The position numbers and the translations under genes are program-made. DNA of 64,000 bases, taken from positions 217,398-281,397 of the forward strand of contig NZ_PYWK01000003.1 in NCBI RefSeq assembly GCF_003049645.1. Direction: 5' to 3'. Below are positions 45,963 to 52,968 of this stretch, piece by piece. Below the pieces are notes generated by a model. The model had not been told where the DNA came from and ran no database searches. It worked only from the letters and a program-made list of their open reading frames with translations. The stretch comes from Metasolibacillus fluoroglycofenilyticus (GTDB taxonomy: Bacteria > Bacillota > Bacilli > Bacillales_A > Planococcaceae). Each line of letters opens with the position of its first letter. The first letter of the stretch is position 1.

Positions 45963-45994
45963 GTAACAACTTATGAAATAAAACAAGTTGTTAC
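45963..45994. promoter_or_regulatory. Shared inverted-repeat operator upstream of opuAC
   Basis: GTAACAACTT (45963-45972), 12-bp spacer, AAGTTGTTAC (45985-45994): a perfect 10-bp inverted repeat, 52 bp before the opuAC start. The opuC upstream site has the same left arm and the same spacer length with 8 of 10 right-arm bases. Confidence 0.7.
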
Positions 45995-46144
45995 TTAGGG
46001 CGCAAATAAAGCTCAAAAAAATATAAGCCCCGTTTAATGCTATATTGCTGTAAATCCTCGAAACACCTTATCTTTCAATGAATCTTTTGCCTTTCCAAAT
46101 GCGTATTATAGTGTAAGGGCACTATAGACAGAGGGAGGTAACAC

Positions 46145-46291
46145 ATGAGCTTTTTAATTTCTCTAATTATTTTTTTAGCTATTTTATTTGTTTTCGGTGG
46201 CATCTTAAAAATATCATTTACTATTTTAAAATATATTGCATTCATCGTTATATTAATTTATATTATAAGATTTGTTATAGCATTACTCTAA
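46145..46291 (+). CDS. 48-aa hydrophobic membrane peptide
   Basis: A short gene with a strong GAGGGAGG site seven bases before ATG at 46145 and a dedicated terminator four bases after its stop. The product has 48 residues, begins MSFLISLIIFLAILFVFGG and is almost fully hydrophobic, with two membrane helices split by a GGILK turn. No Cys or charged clusters. Small peptides like this can be membrane stress proteins, regulators of a transporter or type-I-like toxins; nothing in the sequence decides. It lies between opuAC and a DUF2087 regulator. Confidence 0.7.
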   Translation: MSFLISLIIFLAILFVFGGILKISFTILKYIAFIVILIYIIRFVIALL

Positions 46292-46294
46292 ATT

Positions 46295-46338
46295 AAAAAG
46301 GTGGGAAATGTACAATAATCACATTTCCCACCTTTTTT
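46295..46338 (+). terminator. Terminator after the 48-aa gene
   Basis: AAAAAGGTGGGAAATGT pairs perfectly with ACATTTCCCACCTTTTT around a nine-base loop and ends in T6; works on both strands. Confidence 0.88.
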
Positions 46339-46346
46339 AAATTCCC

Positions 46347-47078
46347 CTATTCCTTCACCCAGTAAGATGAACCGTCTGTATTGCGGTCCATAAATCCATA
46401 TTCAATCAAATAACGTCTTAAAGTAACAAAATCCTCATGGACGCTTTTTAAAATCATATTCACTTCTTTTTCTGTATAAACTTTGCCAATCGTAAACCGC
46501 TGTAAAATATGCTGTAAAATAATAAGCTTTCTCTTTTCCTTACTAGGAATCGTTTCAATACTACCATCTAAACCTTGTTTAAAATAAGTTTGTAGCACTT
46601 TTTCACGCTCTTTATCCTCGATACTATAACGCTCATCCACCTGTGTCGCCCCCCTATGAATTTTATAATGATTCGGTTCTGAGAGTAACTGCATTAGGGC
46701 TAGGAAGATTTTAGCCTGTTTTTCCTTTTCGCGTAGCTTAAAACGATGTTGTCGCACTGTTGAAATATTGTTAACGCTGCTTTCTACAGTAATTTCTTTA
46801 TCCGATAAGCCTTCATAAAACAGCTTCAGCATCTCCTGCTGCACCTCTGACAAACCACTTGTTTTTTTATCCATTTGCAAAAGGGCGTGAAATGCCGTAC
46901 CATGCTCTTGCTGTATATGTACCTGTACCATCCCCTTAGCCGTTAAAAACTTATGATGAAACGGATACACCTCATGTAAACAAAACACTAGGTCACAATG
47001 AAGACAGCGATATTGCAATCCATCTAATTGATAGCCTTTCATCAATTCCTCAACCGATATATTTTGAAAATCCACCAT
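46347..47078 (-). CDS. HTH regulator with DUF2087 domain
   Basis: A 243-residue protein. Residues about 25-35 hold CLHC, a possible zinc knuckle with a nearby HHKF and HIQQEH. The middle (LSEVQQEMLKLFYEGLSDKEI then NISTVRQHRFKLREKEKQAK) is a LuxR/sigma-70-like helix-turn-helix. The final 80 residues (EREKVLQTYFK, KRKLIILQHILQRFTIGKVYTE, YLIEYGFMDR) are DUF2087, which often ends small regulators. ATG at 47078 after GAGG; GTG at 47075 also possible. Single gene. The AT-rich palindromic stretch upstream may be its own operator. Confidence 0.8.
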   Translation of the reverse strand: MVDFQNISVEELMKGYQLDGLQYRCLHCDLVFCLHEVYPFHHKFLTAKGMVQVHIQQEHGTAFHALLQMDKKTSGLSEVQQEMLKLFYEGLSDKEITVESSVNNISTVRQHRFKLREKEKQAKIFLALMQLLSEPNHYKIHRGATQVDERYSIEDKEREKVLQTYFKQGLDGSIETIPSKEKRKLIILQHILQRFTIGKVYTEKEVNMILKSVHEDFVTLRRYLIEYGFMDRNTDGSSYWVKE

Positions 47079-47259
47079 TACCACCTCGATAAATATAATA
47101 TAATATATTTACCAATTTGTAAACAAAATGATATATTGTTTATAAATATATTAATTAGCTCGTTTTATATAAATTCATCTTTCAAGAATTAAATCAAAAT
47201 TGGCTGTTGACATCGTTGAAATTTTAAGATAAATTAAGAGCTAATTTAAAAGGCAAAGA

Positions 47260-47495
47260 AAAGGATATGAGTCATTTTTGAGAAGATCATTAGAGAGGGG
47301 AATCACCGGCTGAAAATTTCCTGATTGGACAAAATGATTTACTCCCTTGGAGCCGCGTTAGGAAACTAGCGACGTTTACAGGCGTTATCTGTATCAATGA
47401 GCTACTGATGTAATGCATGAGTAGGAATTTGGGTGGAACCACGGGTATACAGCACATATTCGTCCCTTTCGAGGGCGAGTATGTGCTTTTTGTTT
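47260..47495 (+). ncRNA. T-box leader
   Basis: Shows the conserved T-box GGGTGGAACCACGGGT at 47431-47446, an upstream AGAGAGGGG ... TTGGAGCCGCG arrangement typical of Stem I, a GGCGTTATC segment typical of Stem III, and an intrinsic terminator at 47451-47486 (AGCACATA ... TATGTGCT, with GTCCC/GGGCG inner pairs) followed by TTTTTG. The T-box and terminator halves can swap pairing in the normal way. I could not assign the specifier codon by eye. It controls the GNAT gene 28 bp downstream. Confidence 0.85.
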
Positions 47496-47523
47496 ACCAA
47501 AAAACGAAAAGGAGATAACTTCA

Positions 47524-48018
47524 ATGATAATTAGACCAATTACAATAACTGATGCAGAAAAGTTTATAGAGTTAAGTAAAAAAATTGATGAGTCTGGATT
47601 TATGTTGTATGAGCCTGGAGAACGAGAGATAACTGTTGAACAGCAAAGAAAATCAATTGAAAGAATCCTATCTGAAAAAAAATCAATCTTCTTTGTAGCT
47701 GAAGCCGAAAGTAAAATTGTTGGTTTTATCGCAGCGTTAGGTGGCAACCTAAAAAGAAACCAGCATTCTGCGTATCTAGTCTTAGGTATTCTCGAAGAAT
47801 ATCAAGGGCAAGGGATTGCAACTAAACTATTCAACCGAATTTTCGAGTGGTCACAAGAAGTTGAAATTTCCAGATTAGAGCTTACTGTTATAAAAGATAA
47901 TATAAAAGCATTCAACTTATATAGAAAAATGGGCTTTATATTGGAAGGTGAAAAAGTGCATTCATTAATAATAAATGGAATGCCTGTTAATGAATATTAT
48001 TTGTATAAGTTATTATAA
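47524..48018 (+). CDS. GNAT N-acetyltransferase under T-box control
   Basis: A 164-residue acetyltransferase of the RimI/RimJ-like GNAT type. Strand-loop motif A is LGILEEYQGQGIATKLFNRI, containing the Q-x-x-G-x-G/A acetyl-CoA pyrophosphate loop, and motif B includes KAFNLYRKMGFILEGE. The substrate could be an amino acid, peptide or protein N-terminus. Regulation by a T-box implies induction when one tRNA is uncharged, linking it to amino-acid shortage. AAAAGGAGAT precedes the ATG. No aminoacyl-tRNA synthetase or amino-acid biosynthesis gene follows, which is unusual for a T-box transcript. Confidence 0.88.
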   Translation: MIIRPITITDAEKFIELSKKIDESGFMLYEPGEREITVEQQRKSIERILSEKKSIFFVAEAESKIVGFIAALGGNLKRNQHSAYLVLGILEEYQGQGIATKLFNRIFEWSQEVEISRLELTVIKDNIKAFNLYRKMGFILEGEKVHSLIINGMPVNEYYLYKLL

Positions 48019-48146
48019 ATCTAATAAAGACAACAATTAAAATGTCTGAAATAGTTGCTATTTTAGACACTAAAAAACTGTTATTTCAATGTATTTTTAA
48101 CACCAATTTTATTTTTCTACTCTAAAACTGAACTACCTTTTTTCAA

Positions 48147-48318
48147 TGCATTGAAATAAATGTTTTTATCGTTTCCCTTTTACTGAAGGATAACACTGCT
48201 AAAGCCAATGTTCCTCCCATTTTTAAAAGAGGCATTTTCTGTTTATATGAATCAACATTTTGTGAAACATCATCGCTACTGTCCAAAATGCCGGCTATGC
48301 ACGGCTTTTGGGACAGCC
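48147..48318. repeat. Dispersed repeat copy 4, left end missing
   Basis: Matches copies 1 and 2 from GCATTGAAATAAATG to the end GGCTTTTGGGACAGCC, lacking the first 35 bp or so that carry the left terminal repeat. It lies between the GNAT gene and a minus-strand Nudix gene and probably ends both transcripts. Confidence 0.8.
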
Positions 48319-48353
48319 CTTTACCTCTTGAAAACACTAGGTTTAACATCTTC

Positions 48354-48827
48354 TTACATTAAATTTAATGTATGTTCCTCAATTAGCTCAATATTTCTCC
48401 TATTCAACGTGTAATCCTGTATATACTTCCCTATATCCGCATAAAGTCGAACATTTTGTAGCTCTGTTACCTTAAGCCATTTTACACCTATTTGATTAGG
48501 GTCAGCTTTTGTTGGAAGTCTTGGAACAGAACCGTCCTTTAATTCACATTCGAACATCATTACTAATGTATGCGTAGTACCGAATTTTTCTAAGTTAAGA
48601 TGCGGGACGTATTCATAGACAAAAGCTAACGGACCGACCTCTACTTCAATACAAGCTTCTTCTCTAGCTTCGCGTCTTACTGCCTCTATAATAGATTCAT
48701 TCGGTTCAACACCACCAGCAGGTAAATCGTAAACAAGCCCTCTATTAGGGTCATTATATTCTGTTAATAATATTTGACTATTTTTAATAATGACTGCCCC
48801 TGCACGAACTCTTATATGAAAATGCAT
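48354..48827 (-). CDS. Nudix hydrolase, ADP-ribose-pyrophosphatase-like
   Basis: A 157-residue Nudix protein. The box reads GGVEPNESIIEAVRREAREE followed by ACIEV, with all catalytic Glu residues kept though the usual EExG glycine is replaced by Ala-Cys. The following VYEYVPHLNLEKFGTTHTLV is like sugar-nucleotide-cleaving Nudix enzymes. AGGAAGTG precedes the ATG. Divergent from the next Nudix gene with about 75 bp between; two unlike Nudix enzymes side by side are probably chance neighbours. Confidence 0.83.
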   Translation of the reverse strand: MHFHIRVRAGAVIIKNSQILLTEYNDPNRGLVYDLPAGGVEPNESIIEAVRREAREEACIEVEVGPLAFVYEYVPHLNLEKFGTTHTLVMMFECELKDGSVPRLPTKADPNQIGVKWLKVTELQNVRLYADIGKYIQDYTLNRRNIELIEEHTLNLM

Positions 48828-48901
48828 TTCCGTTCACTTCCTATGTTGTGATATACTTCAATTCTATTGTTTATTTAATCATTTTAAAAGGGGGCTTCGC
48901 A

Positions 48902-49420
48902 ATGGAGAAATGGGATTTATATGATTATCATCGCAATAAAATAGGAAAACAAATAATGCGCGGAGATGCGATGGCAGTGAATGAGCTGCACTTAGTTGTG
49001 CATGTTTGCATTTTTAATTCGAACGGAGAAATGCTTATCCAGCAGCGTCAGCCCTTTAAGCAAGGTTGGTCTAATCTTTGGGATATTACATGTGGTGGCA
49101 GTGCTGTTGCAGGTGATACAAGTCAACAGGCAGCTGCACGCGAATTATTTGAAGAACTTGGCATTCATTATGACTTTGAAAACATCCGTCCACAATTGAC
49201 GATTAATTTTGAACGCGGCTTTGATGATTATTATTTAATTGAGTACGATGTTGATTTAAGCACATTGACGCTACAACCCGAGGAAGTACAAGCTGTTAAA
49301 TGGGCTTCACAGGAGGAGATTTTTAAGCTAATCGAGGATGGGGTATTTATTCCATACTATAAAGGCATTATTAATTTCCTTTTTGAGAGCAGACGACAAT
49401 ATGGTTCGATTCGTCTCTAA
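48902..49420 (+). CDS. Nudix hydrolase, isopentenyl-diphosphate-isomerase-like subgroup
   Basis: A 172-residue protein beginning MEKWDLYDYHRNKIGKQIMR, the opening of Nudix proteins of the YfcD/IDI-like group. The box is CGGSAVAGDTSQQAAARELF followed by EELGI, acceptable for a Nudix hydrolase. The aromatic LHLVVHVCIFN and QQRQPFKQGWSNLWDI segments place it near isopentenyl-diphosphate isomerase relatives that act as hydrolases. AAGGGGGC upstream of ATG at 48902. Substrate unknown. Confidence 0.82.
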   Translation: MEKWDLYDYHRNKIGKQIMRGDAMAVNELHLVVHVCIFNSNGEMLIQQRQPFKQGWSNLWDITCGGSAVAGDTSQQAAARELFEELGIHYDFENIRPQLTINFERGFDDYYLIEYDVDLSTLTLQPEEVQAVKWASQEEIFKLIEDGVFIPYYKGIINFLFESRRQYGSIRL

Positions 49421-49424
49421 CAAA

Positions 49425-49480
49425 GAAGGCAGGCGGCGAGCAAGTTAGCACTTGTTTTTTCCGTCTGCCTTCTGCGTTTT
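49425..49480 (+). terminator. Terminator after the second Nudix gene
   Basis: GAAGGCAGGCGG pairs with CCGTCTGCCTTC, followed by TGCGTTTTTT. Confidence 0.8.
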
Positions 49481-49713
49481 TTATTTCTCAATAAAACGTT
49501 CAAAAGCCTCTACCTTCAATGGCTTACTATAGTAATAGCCTTGACCTAAAAACGTAGCCCCCTTGCTCAGCTCCTTTAGCTCAACCCCTTCTGCTATAAC
49601 ATTCAGGCCTATCGAGTTGGCTCAATGGATAATTGCTTGAGCAATGGTCTTACTCTCACCATTCAAATAAATATCCTTCACAAACGACTGGTCGACATTT
49701 AATGTATCAATCG
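49481..49713 (-). pseudogene. Truncated EAL-domain remnant
   Basis: About 77 codons matching the last third of an EAL phosphodiesterase: IDTLNVDQSFVKDIYLNGES, then TIAQAIIH, an in-frame TGA, then GLNVIAEGVELKELSKGATF and QGYYYSKPL. There is no start codon or ribosome site; the 5' part is gone and the remnant abuts the terminator of the gene upstream. Only the C-terminal catalytic-loop part survives, so it cannot be active. Confidence 0.8.
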
Positions 49714-49714
49714 G

Positions 49715-49745
49715 AAGGGGCTGTCCACACTTCAGACAGCCCCTT
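49715..49745 (-). terminator. Terminator after the dioxygenase gene
   Basis: AAGGGGCTGTC pairs with GACAGCCCCTT around a nine-base loop, 20 bp past the stop codon of the gene at 49767. Confidence 0.75.
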
Positions 49746-49766
49746 CATTATTTTATAGATTTCATT

Positions 49767-50705
49767 CTAATCAAGCGGGCGCACTTCAATGGGGATTAAT
49801 TTATTTTCTAAACGCTCGCGATATTGCTCATATTGTGCGGGTAACTTTAAATTACTGCCCATTGTTTCAGCAGTTTCATCATGTGTAAAGCCTGGCGGGT
49901 CTGTCGCAATTTCAAATAATATTTCGCCAGATTCTCGGAAATAAATAGCGTTAAAATAGTTACGGTCTTTCACTTCCGTTACGTGCTGCCCTTTACTTAT
50001 CGCATATTTCTGCCATTCAATATGGTCTTTATCGTCATTAGCACGCCAAGCTATATGATGCACGGTTCCAACTCCCATTGTTCCTCGAACACCCGTTGTC
50101 ATCTTTAAGTCAATAATATTGCCGATTTCAGCAGTTGCTTTAAAGCGTGTATAATCTCCTTCTTGTGCAACCATTTCTAGCCCCATTACATCCGTCAAAG
50201 TTGTAGCTGTTTCCTTTGGCTTGCTTGAATAGAGTATCGCTCCACCAAAGCCTTTAATTGCAACGTCCTTTGTTACACCACCGAATGACCAACTATTTTT
50301 CTCACCACTTTCGCGTTCAACGATTTCAAGATGTAAACCATGAGGGTCATCAAATTGTATAAATGCTTCTCCGAATCGAGTAGCTTCTTTATAAGCTATA
50401 TTAAATTTCGTTAATCTTGTTTTCCAAAAATCTAGTGCTCCTACAGGCACAATATATGTTGTGACTCCAACTTGACCGTCACCAATTCGCCCTTTATATG
50501 CGTCTGCCCACGGGAAAAATGTAATAATTGTGCCGGGCTTTCCACCCTCGTCACCAAAATATAAGTGGTATGTTCCCGGGTCATCAAAATTTACTGTTTG
50601 TTTAACAAGACGCAAACCAAGAATGCCTGCATAAAAATCAATATTTTCCTGTGGATGTCCTACAATTGCTGTAATATGATGTATACCTGTCGTTTGTTTT
50701 TTCAT
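49767..50705 (-). CDS. mhqO: Ring-cleaving dioxygenase of the VOC family, MhqO-like
   Basis: A 312-residue protein of two vicinal-oxygen-chelate (glyoxalase/extradiol dioxygenase) repeats. The N-terminal repeat starts GIHHITAIVGHPQENIDFYA and the second GTVHHIAWRANDDKD; metal ligands are the His of each and Glu in GEILFEIATDPPGF. It matches the B. subtilis MhqO/YdfO group, induced by quinones and catechols and thought to open aromatic rings or detoxify hydroquinones. The MarR-type gene, the FMN reductase and MhqR-like palindromes nearby support such a role. TAGGAGGAGC precedes the ATG. Confidence 0.85.
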   Translation of the reverse strand: MKKQTTGIHHITAIVGHPQENIDFYAGILGLRLVKQTVNFDDPGTYHLYFGDEGGKPGTIITFFPWADAYKGRIGDGQVGVTTYIVPVGALDFWKTRLTKFNIAYKEATRFGEAFIQFDDPHGLHLEIVERESGEKNSWSFGGVTKDVAIKGFGGAILYSSKPKETATTLTDVMGLEMVAQEGDYTRFKATAEIGNIIDLKMTTGVRGTMGVGTVHHIAWRANDDKDHIEWQKYAISKGQHVTEVKDRNYFNAIYFRESGEILFEIATDPPGFTHDETAETMGSNLKLPAQYEQYRERLENKLIPIEVRPLD

Positions 50706-50904
50706 AACTAGCTCCTCCTAAATGGATATTAGTAAAACTTATCTATGATAAAACGTAAATCTATCTTAATTCAGCAGAATTTGCTGACCTAAAATAGAGC
50801 TACGGTGCTGCGGTTAAGACCCATCGTCTTGGATACAACGTTTATTTACTTTAGCTTTAAAACAAGCTACTTGCCTTTTTGAACAGTCATTATTTTAAGA
50901 TTCA

Positions 50905-50937
50905 TCCGAAAAGCAGTGCTTTACACTGCTTTTCGGA
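50905..50937 (-). terminator. Terminator after the FMN reductase gene
   Basis: TCCGAAAAGCAGTG pairs perfectly with CACTGCTTTTCGGA around a five-base loop. The GTCCGAAAAG core is again that of the dispersed-repeat ends. Confidence 0.8.
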
Positions 50938-50945
50938 CGCCTCCA

Positions 50946-51488
50946 TTATCGAATCGTTTTTAATGCAGTAGCCCAAGGAATTACTTGGTCTAACATTTCA
51001 TTTACAGAATTCCCTTGGTGTGCACCCGGTTTGAAATCTGTACCATTTTCAAAATCTGTAAACAGAGATAATGCAGGGTGCACTCGCACATCCGCCACTA
51101 ACAATTCCCCTAAAATACCTCGTAAATGCTCTGCTGCACGAGCCCCACCGATAGACCCATAGGATACAATACCCGCTGCTTTGTTATTCCATTCTTCTCG
51201 TAAATAATCTAATGCATTTTTTAGAGCGCCTGTAATTGAATGGTTATATTCTTGCACGATAAATACGAAACCGTCCTGCTGCGCAATAGCCTTAGACCAA
51301 GCTGCCGCGCCTGATGCATCGCCACCTGCTTCACCTAATAACGGTAATTTATAATCTGCAATATCAATAATAGTGTAGTTTGCATCTCCACGTTTTTCTG
51401 CAATTTCTTTCACCCAAGCACCTACTTGCGGACTTACACGACCTTCACGAGTCGATCCTAAAATAATACCAATATTTAATTTTTCCAT
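50946..51488 (-). CDS. NAD(P)H-dependent FMN reductase
   Basis: A 180-residue flavodoxin-fold reductase. The phosphate-binding loop is ILGSTREGRVSPQVG, and VQEYNHSITGALKNALDYL and SYGSIGGARAAEHLRGIL are the FMN-contacting and dimer segments of the NADPH-dependent FMN reductase/azoreductase group. It would reduce quinones, azo dyes or free flavin. The ATG at 51488 has AGGAGGAAC; an in-frame ATG at 51539 with GAGGAGAG would add a MGFLNKLFG leader, so two starts may be used. An MhqR-like site lies about 100 bp upstream. Confidence 0.83.
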   Translation of the reverse strand: MEKLNIGIILGSTREGRVSPQVGAWVKEIAEKRGDANYTIIDIADYKLPLLGEAGGDASGAAAWSKAIAQQDGFVFIVQEYNHSITGALKNALDYLREEWNNKAAGIVSYGSIGGARAAEHLRGILGELLVADVRVHPALSLFTDFENGTDFKPGAHQGNSVNEMLDQVIPWATALKTIR

Positions 51489-51589
51489 GATTTGTTCCTC
51501 CTGCTTTTCAGTTCCAAATAATTTATTTAAAAAACCCATTTTTTTATTTCTCTCCTCTATGCTAAAACTTTTTAAATTTCCCCAACAGT

Positions 51590-51607
51590 TATCTCGAAAT
51601 CGAGGTA
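51590..51607. promoter_or_regulatory. MhqR-type operator upstream of FMN reductase
   Basis: TATCTCGAAATCGAGGTA: near-palindrome matching the TATCTCGAATTCGAGATA motif (16 of 18 bases), placed between the MarR gene and the reductase gene. Confidence 0.75.
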
Positions 51608-51622
51608 ATTGTTTAAAAAAAT

Positions 51623-52057
51623 TTATAAGTTACTTGCTTTATAACCTATTCGCTTTAACAAAGCAATTGTTTCATCAATCTCTATAGCTTCTAAATCCGC
51701 AAATATCGTACTAATTTTTAATTTATGTTTCGGAAAAATCTCATCCATTAATGCTTTTCCTTCAGTTGTTAATGCTGCATATATCACACGTCGGTCTTCT
51801 GGGCAGCCTTTGCGTCTAACATATTTTTTTTGTTCTAGCTTATCTACTACGTATGTAATACTACTGCTAGAAATTAGAACGCTTTTTCCAATTATTTGAA
51901 TGGGCTGGTCACCTTTATGATACAGCAGCTCTAGCACAGAAAACTCTGTTGGATTTAAGCAATACGTAGCAACGTCTTGCCTAATTACTTCCTGTATAGC
52001 TTGGGAGGCACGAAGTATAACAGTAACTGCTTTCAGTTCTTTTGCTGCTAGTTCCAT
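51623..52057 (-). CDS. MarR-family repressor, MhqR-like
   Basis: A 144-residue winged-helix regulator. It reads YCLNPTEFSVLELLYHKGD, IGKSVLISSSSITYVVDKLE and VRRKGCPEDRRVIYAALTTE, the recognition helix and wing of MarR proteins. MhqR of B. subtilis (same size) represses quinone/catechol-detoxifying genes by binding TATCTCGAAT-type palindromes, and such palindromes occur beside it here, so a similar role is likely. Cys36 and Cys87 could sense electrophiles, but this is speculation. AGGAG lies eight bases before the ATG. Confidence 0.83.
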   Translation of the reverse strand: MELAAKELKAVTVILRASQAIQEVIRQDVATYCLNPTEFSVLELLYHKGDQPIQIIGKSVLISSSSITYVVDKLEQKKYVRRKGCPEDRRVIYAALTTEGKALMDEIFPKHKLKISTIFADLEAIEIDETIALLKRIGYKASNL

Positions 52058-52078
52058 TCGTATCACTCCTATATTGTG

Positions 52079-52126
52079 ACTAAATATGATGAATTTATAC
52101 TTTCAAATCTATTCATCATATTTAGT
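52079..52126. promoter_or_regulatory. Perfect 16-bp inverted repeat before the MarR gene
   Basis: ACTAAATATGATGAAT (52079-52094), 16-bp spacer, ATTCATCATATTTAGT (52111-52126). It lies in the 85-bp gap between yceI and marR on the minus strand and has no T tract on either strand, so it looks more like an operator pair than a terminator. It differs from the TATCTCGA motif. Confidence 0.55.
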
Positions 52127-52142
52127 TCATTTCATTTTATAT

Positions 52143-52670
52143 TTATGCGCCTGGATTTAATTCAAGCTCCACTTTAATTTTTATATCCTTACCAACAAGT
52201 ACGCCACCTGTTTCTAACGCTGCGTTCCATGTTAAGCCAAATTCTTCACGGTTAATTTTTGCTTCCGCTTCAAATCCATAAACTTCTACACCCCAAGGGT
52301 TCGTGCCTTTACCACCATATTCTACTTCAAATGTTACCGGTTTTGTTACGTCCTTGATTGTTAAATCACCAGTCACTTTATAATCTTCGCCGTCTTTCGT
52401 AATGCTTGTAGAATTGAATTGAATCGCTGCATACGCTTCTACGTCAAAGAAATCAGCAGATTTTAAATGATTGTCACGGTCTTCATTATTTGTATCAATG
52501 CTTACTGTATCTAGCGTAAACGCAATCTTTGCTGTTGTTAAATCAGCTAAATCTGAAGCCTCTACATCTGCTGTATAAGAAGCAAATTGCCCTTTCACTT
52601 TTGATACCATCATATGCTTTACTTCAAATCCAATTGCTGAATGCGATTGGTCTACTGTCCACTTTGCCAT
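52143..52670 (-). CDS. YceI-like lipocalin-fold protein
   Basis: A 175-residue protein without signal peptide, beginning AKWTVDQSHSAIGFEVKHMM, the standard YceI opening; the middle has DSTSIDTNNEDRDNHLKSAD-like SIDTNNEDRDNHL and FNSTSITKDGEDYKVTGDL. YceI proteins form a barrel that binds a polyisoprenoid or other lipid-like ligand. Cytosolic Bacillus relatives respond to electrophile stress. AGGAGGAATT before the ATG. Its promoter carries a perfect MhqR-like palindrome just upstream. Confidence 0.88.
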   Translation of the reverse strand: MAKWTVDQSHSAIGFEVKHMMVSKVKGQFASYTADVEASDLADLTTAKIAFTLDTVSIDTNNEDRDNHLKSADFFDVEAYAAIQFNSTSITKDGEDYKVTGDLTIKDVTKPVTFEVEYGGKGTNPWGVEVYGFEAEAKINREEFGLTWNAALETGGVLVGKDIKIKVELELNPGA

Positions 52671-52691
52671 TATAAAATTCCTCCTGTTTTT

Positions 52692-52709
52692 TATCTCGAA
52701 TTCGAGATA
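52692..52709. promoter_or_regulatory. Perfect MhqR-type operator upstream of yceI
   Basis: TATCTCGAATTCGAGATA, an 18-bp perfect palindrome 22 bp before the yceI start. It is the exact core reported for MhqR sites in B. subtilis, as I recall. Confidence 0.8.
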
Positions 52710-52784
52710 CATAATTAAAATTTTATCATCCCGTTATTTTCCACGTCTGAAGTGAAATAGTAGGATGATTCGAATAAACTTAAC

Positions 52785-52817
52785 TATCTCGAAATCATTT
52801 ATCTCGATTTCAAAATA
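52785..52817. promoter_or_regulatory. Degenerate paired TATCTCGA half-sites
   Basis: Two TATCTCGA motifs in direct orientation (52785-52792 and 52800-52807), each followed by a poor copy of the second arm. Could be weaker upstream sites for the same regulator. Confidence 0.5.
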
Positions 52818-52968
52818 AATTTAACACATATTCATTTGCCTTGTCAACACATTTTGAAAAAACTTTTTTTAAAATTAAATACCTAAGTAATTCAGCCGAA
52901 TGTCCAGTATTTCATTTATAGGTAATATAGTACTATTTTATAAAAGTGATATGGAGAGGAGGATAACC

